From an uncultured Bacteroidales bacterium (GTDB lineage Bacteria > Bacteroidota > Bacteroidia > Bacteroidales > P3), in NCBI GenBank assembly GCA_946401725.1, contig CAMIVE010000016.1, forward strand, positions 1-35,519: a stretch of 35,519 bases of DNA, written 5' to 3'. The notes beneath the pieces are model-generated. The model searched no databases, had not been told where the DNA came from, and worked only from the letters and a program-made list of their open reading frames with translations. The position numbers and the translations under genes were made by a program. Below are positions 1 through 6,954 of the stretch, in pieces (position 1 is the first letter of the stretch; each line of letters opens with the position of its first letter).

Positions 1-857
1 TTGTTCTTGGGCTGGTCGCGGGTCTCGGTGTTCTCGATGAGGATTTCCTCTTCCTCGCCGGTGTAGGGGTCTTTGTATTGGTAGCGGAGGCGTACGCCTG
101 ACTCTACCTTGTTGACGTTCTGTCCACCGGCACCGCCGCTACGGAAAGTATCCCAACTGAGACGCGACTGGTCAACCACCACCTCGATAGAATCGTCGAC
201 CAGCGGGGTGACACTGACCGAGGCAAAACTGGTCATGCGTTTGCCTTGTGCGTTGAAGGGGCTGACGCGTACCAGACGGTGGACGCCAGTCTCGCTTTTC
301 AGGTAACCATAGGCGAATTCGCCTTCAATCTGCATGGTGACGCTCTTGATGCCGGCTCCGTCGCCGTCGAGTGAGTTGCTGATGGCGACTTTGTAGCCGG
401 ATCGTTCGGCATAACGGATATACATACGCATCAGCATCTCGGCCCAGTCCTGAGCCTCCACGCCGCCGGCACCGGCATTGATGGAGAGCACGGCATCAAG
501 GCGGTCGCTTTCGTTGCGCAGCATATTCTTGAATTCCAGTTCCTCGACAAGTCGCGTAGTGGTTTCCAGCTGCTTGAGCATCTCTTCCTCGGTGGCGTCG
601 CCAGCTTCGAAGAATTCATACATCACCTGCATGTCGTCACAGCTGTCGCTAACTGATTTGAAGGCGGTGGTCCAGGTCTTCTTGCTTTTGATTTCCAGCA
701 TCACCTTCTTTGCCTCTTTGGGATCGTTCCAGAAGTCGGCGGCTTCTGTCTTCTTCTCCTCTTCGGCGATGGCTTTGGTAAGGTTGTCGATGTCAAGGAA
801 TTTCTTGAGTTTTTCTTTGCGTTGCTCTAGGTCTTTTATCGTCTCGGGGATTGTCAT
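1..857 (-). CDS. prfB: Peptide chain release factor 2, C-terminus cut by window edge
   Basis: RF2 recognises UGA and UAA stop codons and triggers peptide release on the ribosome. The reading frame starts at the ATG at 857-855 and stays open to the left edge (285 codons). It contains the GGQ peptidyl-hydrolysis motif in the context SGGAGGQNVNKVESGVRL, followed by the typical YQYKDPYTG stretch. The N-terminal helical domain is also present. About 80 residues are missing if the length is like E. coli RF2 (365 aa). RF2 rather than RF1 is inferred from the overall sequence style and the N-terminal helix region. At the place where most prfB genes have CTT TGA C, this gene reads CTT GAC in frame (797-792, codons 21-22), so no programmed +1 frameshift is needed. 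It lies 12 bases downstream of the glycosyltransferase gene and is probably co-transcribed with it. Confidence 0.95.
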   Translation of the reverse strand, partial: MTIPETIKDLEQRKEKLKKFLDIDNLTKAIAEEEKKTEAADFWNDPKEAKKVMLEIKSKKTWTTAFKSVSDSCDDMQVMYEFFEAGDATEEEMLKQLETTTRLVEELEFKNMLRNESDRLDAVLSINAGAGGVEAQDWAEMLMRMYIRYAERSGYKVAISNSLDGDGAGIKSVTMQIEGEFAYGYLKSETGVHRLVRVSPFNAQGKRMTSFASVSVTPLVDDSIEVVVDQSRLSWDTFRSGGAGGQNVNKVESGVRLRYQYKDPYTGEEEEILIENTETRDQPKN

Positions 858-869
858 ATTGTTATTGTT

Positions 870-2789
870 TCAGATTTTCAGAATGTTTAAGAGCAGTATT
901 GTTATGTCAGTACCTATTTTATAGTCGGTGGCGTAGTTGTTGTCAAGACGTTTGATGTCGGGATTCTTGACACGAGGCATACGGTCGCGGGTACGGAACA
1001 CGCCGCGGCGTATGGCCGGCAGCGGTTCGTCGAAATCTTCCGAATGGGAATCGATATGGCTGTATCCTACCCAGCTTTTGCGGCCGAGCAATACGGAGAA
1101 GCAGTCGGCGAAGTAGCGGCGCTTGCGTTTCTGGAACCAGAAGAGCAGGGGAGAGAGTACTGTCAGCAGCAAGGCGGTGACAATATCGAACAAGCGCTTG
1201 ATGCGCCGGTTGGTGACGTTGCTGATATTGTTAAAATCGGGCGTGTATAGATCTTCGGGACTGCTGGTATAGTTGCTTCCGATAAGGACATCCATGCCTT
1301 CAGGCAGTATGCGGAAGATGGGGCCGCTACCTGCATGCTGTTGCAGGATGTCGAGAATGCGATGGATAGGGATATCACGTGAACAGAAGATCACTTCGTC
1401 GACTTTGGGAAGGATGCCTTCCCATGCCGGGTCGTTGTTGTCGTTGGTGCAGGAAGCGCCGTCGTGTTCGATACCGAGTGAGTCGAAGAGTTCGAACAAC
1501 CGGTCGGTCTCTTCGTTGGATCCGACGACAAGGTAGCGTCTGCCGCGTTCAGGAGCGATGTGGTATCCGTCGGCATGCATCAGGCTGAGCAGTCCGCGAA
1601 TGCCCAATGCAGCAGCGATACTCCAAAGTGAGCCGAGCAGTACGATGGCGCGTGAGAAGCGTAGCTCTTCGCTGAGCATGGAGTAGAACACCAGCAGACA
1701 GAGTGCGCCGACCGACATGCCTTGAACGATACGCCATACGCGTACCGGCTTGTCGTAACCGCCTGCCAACCACGAGGCCAGCAGGAGGATGAGGATGTAG
1801 ATGGGGATGATGACCCATGTGTAGACCGAGGGGTAGTAGTTGACATTTTCGGCCCAGTAGGTGCTCCATATCTGTTTGATGGCAAGAAATCCTGCAAACG
1901 AGACGGCGAAGTCGAGTGCAGGCACCGCCAGATGTTTGAAAATGCGTTTGAGAAAATCAATCGAGGCTCTCAGCCAGATAGCCAGTTGGATGAGAAAGGT
2001 ATAGGTCTTTGCGCCACCTTTGCTGAAGTATTTCTTGGCGAAGATGGCCATGGCGTTATAAAAAGTGTATACATAGTTCATGCTGCTCTTCCGGGTGCTT
2101 TCACCCTTGTAGTGCAGTATGCGGGTAGTGGGGAGGTAGTAGTTCTTGTAGCCCGCCAGCTTGATGCGCCATGAGAAATCGATGTCCTCACCGTACATGA
2201 AGTAGCTTTCGTCGAGCAAGCCTGTCTTTTCCAGTGCCGGCCGGCTGATCATCAAGAAGGCGCCGGGAAGCACATCCACCTCGTTGACGGTATCGTCGTC
2301 AAGGTGCCCCATATAGTAGGCTCCCATTTTCTTGTTGCGCGGAAAAAGCTTGATGAGGCCGCTGATTTTGTAAAAAGAGGTGGCAGGGGAGGGGAATCCG
2401 CGTTTACTTTCCTTGAGGAACTGGCCTTCCCCGTTGATCATCTTGACACTCAGACCGCCGCAATCGGGATGCTCCCGGAAGAAGTCGATGCAGGTGTGGA
2501 AGGTATCGCGTTGCACCAGCGTGTCGGGGTTGAGCAGCAGTATATAGTCGCCGCTGCATTGACGCAATGCCTGGTTGTTGGCAGTGGCGAAACCGGGGTT
2601 GTCGCTGTTGGCTATCAGATGGACCTGCGGGAATTTGTCGCGCACCATCTGGACGGAGCCGTCGGTCGAGTTGTTGTCGACCACCCATACCTCCGTGTCG
2701 ATGCCGTCAGTGGCGGCAAAGACCGACCGCAGCGACTGCTCAAGGAAGTGCTTGACGTTGTAGTTCACTATGATGACCGACAGCTGCAT
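870..2789 (-). CDS. GT2 glycosyltransferase fused to a degenerate WcaJ-like sugar-phosphate transferase
   Basis: This 639-residue membrane protein has three parts. Residues 1-240 are a GT-A fold GT2 domain of the rhamnosyltransferase type: VIIVNYN at the N-terminus, WVVDNNSTDGS, LLLNPDT near 84-90 and GEDIDFSWR near 200-208. Residues about 285-400 hold roughly four hydrophobic segments, and 416-490 a Rossmann-like region (RRYLVVGSNEE). Residues 528-639 resemble a polyprenyl-phosphate sugar-phosphate transferase: RRIKRLFDIVTALLLTVLSPLLF, then FSVLLGRKSWVGYS, which aligns with the family's NVLKGDMSLVGPRP. The family's intervening KFRSM and DELPQ stretch with the catalytic Asp-Glu pair is absent, so the C-terminal part is probably inactive. 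It likely acts in envelope polysaccharide or glycolipid assembly at the inner membrane. The acceptor is unknown. Confidence 0.85.
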   Translation of the reverse strand: MQLSVIIVNYNVKHFLEQSLRSVFAATDGIDTEVWVVDNNSTDGSVQMVRDKFPQVHLIANSDNPGFATANNQALRQCSGDYILLLNPDTLVQRDTFHTCIDFFREHPDCGGLSVKMINGEGQFLKESKRGFPSPATSFYKISGLIKLFPRNKKMGAYYMGHLDDDTVNEVDVLPGAFLMISRPALEKTGLLDESYFMYGEDIDFSWRIKLAGYKNYYLPTTRILHYKGESTRKSSMNYVYTFYNAMAIFAKKYFSKGGAKTYTFLIQLAIWLRASIDFLKRIFKHLAVPALDFAVSFAGFLAIKQIWSTYWAENVNYYPSVYTWVIIPIYILILLLASWLAGGYDKPVRVWRIVQGMSVGALCLLVFYSMLSEELRFSRAIVLLGSLWSIAAALGIRGLLSLMHADGYHIAPERGRRYLVVGSNEETDRLFELFDSLGIEHDGASCTNDNNDPAWEGILPKVDEVIFCSRDIPIHRILDILQQHAGSGPIFRILPEGMDVLIGSNYTSSPEDLYTPDFNNISNVTNRRIKRLFDIVTALLLTVLSPLLFWFQKRKRRYFADCFSVLLGRKSWVGYSHIDSHSEDFDEPLPAIRRGVFRTRDRMPRVKNPDIKRLDNNYATDYKIGTDITILLLNILKI

Positions 2790-2967
2790 GGGAGATGTTT
2801 GTTTTTTTTGAATGGGTTGAGAGGATGGTGTTCTTAGAGGTGGAAGGTCTATGTATGAAAATAGGTTATTCGGGTCATGCTCAACAGAGATGCCGGTGAG
2901 ACTATCCTGCCGATTATCAATGAGTAAGAGAATAATATAATAGAGTCCGTTATAAAAAATTGGAATG

Positions 2968-2975
2968 CAAAGTTA
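2968..2975 (-). promoter_or_regulatory. Probable -7 box of promoter for the glycosyltransferase gene
   Basis: The minus strand reads TAACTTTG (2975 to 2968), matching the Bacteroidota -7 consensus TAnnTTTG. A clear TTTG -33 box is not seen at the usual distance; the region near 2993-3000 gives only TGTTAAA. The start codon at 2789 would then have a leader of about 170 bases. Confidence 0.5.
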
Positions 2976-2984
2976 CAAAAAAAA

Positions 2985-3015
2985 TTTGTTGGTTTAACAT
3001 TTTTTTGTATTTTTG
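2985..3015 (+). promoter_or_regulatory. Bacteroidota-type promoter for the acetyl-CoA synthetase gene
   Basis: TTTG at 2985-2988 and TATTTTTG at 3008-3015 are separated by 19 bases, an exact match to the TTTG-N19/21-TAnnTTTG form used by the Bacteroidota primary sigma factor. Transcription should start near 3022, about 29 bases before the ATG at 3051. The upstream box lies next to the oppositely directed -7 box at 2968-2975, so the two promoters are back to back. Confidence 0.8.
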
Positions 3016-3050
3016 CATTTTCCAGAAAAATAAACAAATAATATAAGAAT

Positions 3051-5123
3051 ATGATTGCAAAAGAATTACTCAACCCGAGAAGCATTGTCATCTGCGGTGC
3101 TTCCTCTGATGTACATAAACCGGGTGGCAAAGCCTTGAAGAACCTGCTTGAGAGCAATTTCAAAGGTCAGGTCTACGCTGTTAATCCCAAAGAGACTGAA
3201 GTCCAAGGGGTGAAGTGCTATGCTAAAGTCGACGACCTGCCGCAGGTCGATTGCGCCATCCTCTGTATTGCTGCCAAATTCTGTGCTGCTACGGTGGATG
3301 TACTCACCCAGCAGAAAGGTACCAAAGGCTTCATTATCATCTCCGCCGGTTTCTCGGAGGAAAATGCTGAGGGTGCCGCCATCGAGAAGCATATCGTCGA
3401 TAGTATCAATGCCGTTGGTGGTTCTCTTATCGGACCCAACTGCACGGGATTCCTCAATACCAACTATGCTGGCTGCTTCGATACCCCCATCCCGAAATTG
3501 GACCCCCATGGCGTCGACTTTATCACCGGCTCGGGTGCAACGGCAGTCTTTATCAAAGAATATGGAATTAGTAACGGTCTGACATTTAATAGTGTGTGGG
3601 CTGTTGGTAATTCGGCCCAGCTGGGTATCGAGGATGTGTTGGAACACCTTGACGAGACTTTTGACCCGGTGAAATCATCGCGTGTCATCATGCTTTATAT
3701 GGAGAAAATCGGTGATCCGCAGCGTCTGCTGAAACACTCCCGCAGTCTGATCAACAAGGGCTGTCATATTGCTGCCATCAAGAGCGGTGGTTCTGCGGCC
3801 GGCAGTCGTGCGGCTTCCAGCCATACGGGCGCTCTTGCCACCAATGATGCTGCTGTTGACGCCCTCTTCCAGAAAGCAGGTATTGTCCGCTGCCAGAACC
3901 GTCAGGAACTTACCACGGTTTGTGCTGTTTTTATGCACCCTGAAATCAAAGGCAAGCGTTGCGCTATCATCACCCATGCCGGCGGTCCCGCTGTCATGCT
4001 GACCGATGTGCTCAGTAACGGCGGTTTGGAGATTCCTTCTTTGAAGGAACATCCCAAGGCTCCGGAATTGCTTTCCAAGCTGTTCGGTGGCTCTTCGGTG
4101 GGCAACCCCATCGACTTCCTTGCCACGGGTACGGCAGAACAGCTGGGCTACATTATCGACGCTGTCGAGAACGATTTCGACGAGATAGACTTCTCGGTGG
4201 TTATCTTCGGTTCGCCGGGACTCTTCTCCAATAAAGAGGTCTACGACTTGCTTGATGAAAAGATGAAGACCTGTAAGAAGCCTATCTTCCCGGTACTGCC
4301 TTCCATCATCAATGTGAAAGACGAAATCAATGATTTCATTGCCAAAGGCCGAATCAACTTCCCCGAGGAGTGCGTCTTAGGCAACGCTATCTGCAAAGTA
4401 TACAATACACCCAAGCCGCAGCCCGAACATGTGGATGTTCCTCAGATCGACGTGGCTCGTATCCGCAAGACGGTCGATCGTTGCAAGGACGGCTACATGG
4501 AGATCGCCGATTATAATGAGTTGCTCGATGCTGCCGGCATCAGCCGCAAGAAAAGCGTGGAGGTCAGCAAGAAAGAAGATGCTCTCGCTTTTGCCAAAGA
4601 GGTGGGCTGTTCCAAGGATGTGCCCCTTGTGATGAAGGTCGTCGGACCGCTGCACAAGAGCGACGTGGGCGGTGTGACCCTCGGCGTGAAGGATCTCGAC
4701 ACGGTCGCCAAGGAGTTTGACCGTCTTATCGTCATTCCCGAAACCTATGCAGTGGAGATGTACCCCATGCTTGACGGTACGGATGTCTATATCGGTGCTA
4801 TCAAGGATCCGAAATTCGGCCATCAGATTTTCTTCGGTCTGGGCGGTATCTTCATCGAGGTGCTCAAGGATGTCCAGAGTGCATTGGCTCCCATTTCCGC
4901 CGCTGAAGCCAAAGAGATGCTCAAGCAACTGAAAGGTTACAAGATTCTCGAAGGTGTACGTGGTCAAGAGGGCGTGAATATCGACCTCTATGCAGAGCAG
5001 GTGGCCCGCGTGAGCGCTTTGGTTCAGGCAGCTCCCGAGATTGCCGAGATGGACCTCAACCCGCTGCTGGGTAATCCGCGTTACGTTACCGCTGTCGATG
5101 CCCGTATCCGTTTAGAGAAGTAA
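3051..5123 (+). CDS. ADP-forming acetate-CoA ligase (fused alpha and beta subunits)
   Basis: The family converts acetyl-CoA (or other acyl-CoA), ADP and phosphate to the free acid, CoA and ATP in the cytoplasm, giving substrate-level ATP at the end of fermentation. The 690-residue protein has the alpha part first: a CoA-binding Rossmann domain (IVICGASSDVHKPGGKA, residues 12-28) and two succinyl-CoA-ligase-like domains. The phosphorylated histidine is His258 in SSHTGAL. The beta part (about 470-690) is an ATP-grasp domain with LVMKVVGPLHKSDVGGV and, near the end, AEMDLNPLLG. The length is normal for fused forms. It is monocistronic, with its own promoter upstream and a strong terminator downstream. 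Acetate is the likeliest product, but the exact acyl specificity cannot be read from the sequence. Confidence 0.92.
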   Translation: MIAKELLNPRSIVICGASSDVHKPGGKALKNLLESNFKGQVYAVNPKETEVQGVKCYAKVDDLPQVDCAILCIAAKFCAATVDVLTQQKGTKGFIIISAGFSEENAEGAAIEKHIVDSINAVGGSLIGPNCTGFLNTNYAGCFDTPIPKLDPHGVDFITGSGATAVFIKEYGISNGLTFNSVWAVGNSAQLGIEDVLEHLDETFDPVKSSRVIMLYMEKIGDPQRLLKHSRSLINKGCHIAAIKSGGSAAGSRAASSHTGALATNDAAVDALFQKAGIVRCQNRQELTTVCAVFMHPEIKGKRCAIITHAGGPAVMLTDVLSNGGLEIPSLKEHPKAPELLSKLFGGSSVGNPIDFLATGTAEQLGYIIDAVENDFDEIDFSVVIFGSPGLFSNKEVYDLLDEKMKTCKKPIFPVLPSIINVKDEINDFIAKGRINFPEECVLGNAICKVYNTPKPQPEHVDVPQIDVARIRKTVDRCKDGYMEIADYNELLDAAGISRKKSVEVSKKEDALAFAKEVGCSKDVPLVMKVVGPLHKSDVGGVTLGVKDLDTVAKEFDRLIVIPETYAVEMYPMLDGTDVYIGAIKDPKFGHQIFFGLGGIFIEVLKDVQSALAPISAAEAKEMLKQLKGYKILEGVRGQEGVNIDLYAEQVARVSALVQAAPEIAEMDLNPLLGNPRYVTAVDARIRLEK

Positions 5124-5138
5124 ATCGGTAGCGATTGC

Positions 5139-5180
5139 TAAAAAAGAGAAGAAGGGACCATCGACGGTCCCTTCTTTTTT
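5139..5180. terminator. Bidirectional intrinsic terminator
   Basis: A 9-bp stem (GAAGGGACC at 5151-5159 and GGTCCCTTC at 5166-5174) encloses a 6-base loop. It is followed by six T on the plus strand and preceded by an A-rich run on the left, which gives a T-rich tail in the minus direction. It lies between two convergent genes, the acetate-CoA ligase and the thioredoxin-fold gene, and can end both transcripts. Confidence 0.9.
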
Positions 5181-5203
5181 GTTTCTGTTTTTTTTAGTTT
5201 CGG

Positions 5204-5683
5204 TTACTTGGTTTTCCCTTCAACCACCTCTTTGCTCCAGAGGTTCAGGAACTTCTCCACTTTCTTGCGGTTGTATCCCTTTCCCTCCTCCAATGATTCG
5301 GATTCCTGTATGTGAATGGGGACGCCTTCGCTGTTCAGTATCACGAAGACGGGGTATCCGAAACGTCCGGGGTTGCCTAAGAACTGCATGGCTTCCTCAT
5401 TTTTGTTCTCTTTGGAGTAGTTGACATGGATATAGACATAGTTTTTCTCCATCAATGGTGCGATGATGCTGTCGGTGGTGGCGAATTCGGCAAAACGCAG
5501 GCACCACGGGCACCAGTTGCCGCCAACCTGGCACATCACATAGCGTCCACTCTGTTTGGCCTGTTGGGTGGCTTGCTTGATTTGCTCCATGGCGTTCAAC
5601 TTGTCGTTGTAGACTTTCTTTTGAGCCTGTAGGGGACCTAAGATGGTGGTCAGTATCAAAAGTAGGAGGATTGTTTTTCTCAT
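5204..5683 (-). CDS. Secreted thioredoxin-fold protein with CPWC motif
   Basis: The 159-residue product begins with a Sec signal peptide (charged MRKT, then a Leu/Ile-rich core ending near LQAQ). It carries the redox motif CPWC in GGNWCPWC at about residues 55-62, and a cis-proline-type segment FGYPVFVIL later. This fits the thioredoxin_7/DUF255-like group, so it probably acts as a periplasmic disulfide reductase or oxidase; the partner is unknown. It starts 18 bases after galE and probably shares its transcript. The bidirectional hairpin at 5151-5174 ends the unit. Confidence 0.85.
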   Translation of the reverse strand: MRKTILLLLILTTILGPLQAQKKVYNDKLNAMEQIKQATQQAKQSGRYVMCQVGGNWCPWCLRFAEFATTDSIIAPLMEKNYVYIHVNYSKENKNEEAMQFLGNPGRFGYPVFVILNSEGVPIHIQESESLEEGKGYNRKKVEKFLNLWSKEVVEGKTK

Positions 5684-5701
5684 GGCTGTGGCTGTTTTAG
5701 G

Positions 5702-6721
5702 TTATTTTTCAAATCCGTTGGGGTTGTTCTTCTGCCAGTTCCAGCTGTCGCGACACATCTCTTCAATACCGAACTCGGCCTTCCATCCCAGTTCGTTTGC
5801 TGCCTTGGTGGGGTCGCTGTAGCAGGTGGCGATGTCGCCGGCCCGGCGGGGCTTGATGGTGTAGGGGACTTTCACGCCGTTCACCTTCTCAAAAGCCTTC
5901 ACCACATCGAGCACGCTGTATCCGTGTCCGGTGCCGAGGTTGTAGATGGCCAGTCCGCAGCGCCGGTCGAGGGCTTTCAGGGCGCAGACATGTCCGCGTG
6001 CCAGGTCCACCACATGGATGTAGTCGCGTACACCGGTGCCGTCAGGGGTGTCGTAGTCGTTGCCGAACACGCCTAACTCGGGACGCTTGCCGATGGCCAC
6101 TTGAGTCACATAGGGCATCAGGTTGTTGGGTATGCCATTGGGGTTTTCGCCGATGGAACCGCTGGGATGGGCTCCAATCGGGTTGAAATAGCGCAACAGC
6201 ACAATATTCCATTCGGGATCAGCTTTTTGTAGGTCCATCATCACCTGTTCTAGCATGCTTTTGGTCCAGCCATAGGGGTTTGTGCATTGTCCTTTGGGAC
6301 ATTTCTCGGTGATGGGAATCTCGACAGGATCGCCGTAAACGGTGGCGGATGAACTGAAAATGATATTCTTGCAGTTGTGTTGGCGCAGCACATCAAGAAG
6401 CACCAGTGTGCCTCCGATGTTGTTTTCGTAGTACTCCCAAGGCTTCTCGACGGATTCACCTACGGCTTTCAATCCGGCGAAATGGATACAGGCCTCACAG
6501 GGGTGTTCTTCCAACACTTTGTTAAGCCCTTCGCGGTCGAGGATGTCGACTTTGTAGAAAGCCACCGGTTTCCCTGTCAGTCGTTGCACCCGTTCCAATG
6601 CAATGGGGGAGGAATTGTTTAGATTGTCTACCACAACTACTTCATAGTCATTATTCTGAAGTTCGACAATAGTGTGCGAGCCAATAAAACCCGCACCGCC
6701 GGTAACAAGTATTCTTTTCAT
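5702..6721 (-). CDS. galE: UDP-glucose 4-epimerase
   Basis: GalE interconverts UDP-glucose and UDP-galactose using bound NAD, supplying galactose donors for surface polysaccharides and serving the Leloir pathway. The 339-residue protein has the NAD-binding GGAGFIGSH at 8-16, DNLNNSS in place of the E. coli loop, SSSATVYG with Ser125, and the catalytic pair Tyr150 and Lys154 in NPYGWTK. Its length equals that of classical bacterial GalE. The ATG at 6721 fits the start of the Rossmann strand (MKRILVTGG). The next gene downstream encodes a thioredoxin-fold protein. No consensus promoter was found in the 233-base upstream gap. Confidence 0.96.
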   Translation of the reverse strand: MKRILVTGGAGFIGSHTIVELQNNDYEVVVVDNLNNSSPIALERVQRLTGKPVAFYKVDILDREGLNKVLEEHPCEACIHFAGLKAVGESVEKPWEYYENNIGGTLVLLDVLRQHNCKNIIFSSSATVYGDPVEIPITEKCPKGQCTNPYGWTKSMLEQVMMDLQKADPEWNIVLLRYFNPIGAHPSGSIGENPNGIPNNLMPYVTQVAIGKRPELGVFGNDYDTPDGTGVRDYIHVVDLARGHVCALKALDRRCGLAIYNLGTGHGYSVLDVVKAFEKVNGVKVPYTIKPRRAGDIATCYSDPTKAANELGWKAEFGIEEMCRDSWNWQKNNPNGFEK

Positions 6722-6798
6722 TTTTTCGATATTGAATGCGTATGTAACGCTGTTTTGGGTTGTTTAGTATTTATTTAGTAAAAGTGAAAAAATGGTAT

Positions 6799-6932
6799 GG
6801 AAGTTAAAATGGAAGTAAAAGAGGAAGTTAAAATGGAAGTAAAAGTGGACAAATGTTTATGTATTGTCCTGTGCGCAGCACATAACTTCCTTTTTTATTT
6901 CCTTCGAAGATTAACTTCCTTTTATTATTCCC
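6799..6932. repeat. Tandem 24-base repeats facing an imperfect inverted copy
   Basis: Two adjacent 24-base units (6799-6822 and 6823-6846) share GGAAGTTAAAATGGAAGT. Around 6884-6932 the reverse complement of the same theme recurs twice (AACTTCC ... TTAACTTCC). A small stem TGTGC-GCA-GCACA sits between them (6870-6882). The stretch could fold as a long imperfect hairpin. It lies between the 3' end of the dikinase-like gene and the start of galE, both on the minus strand, and may act as a transcript end or processing site. Confidence 0.6.
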
Positions 6933-6954
6933 ATTAGTTAATAATCATATAATG

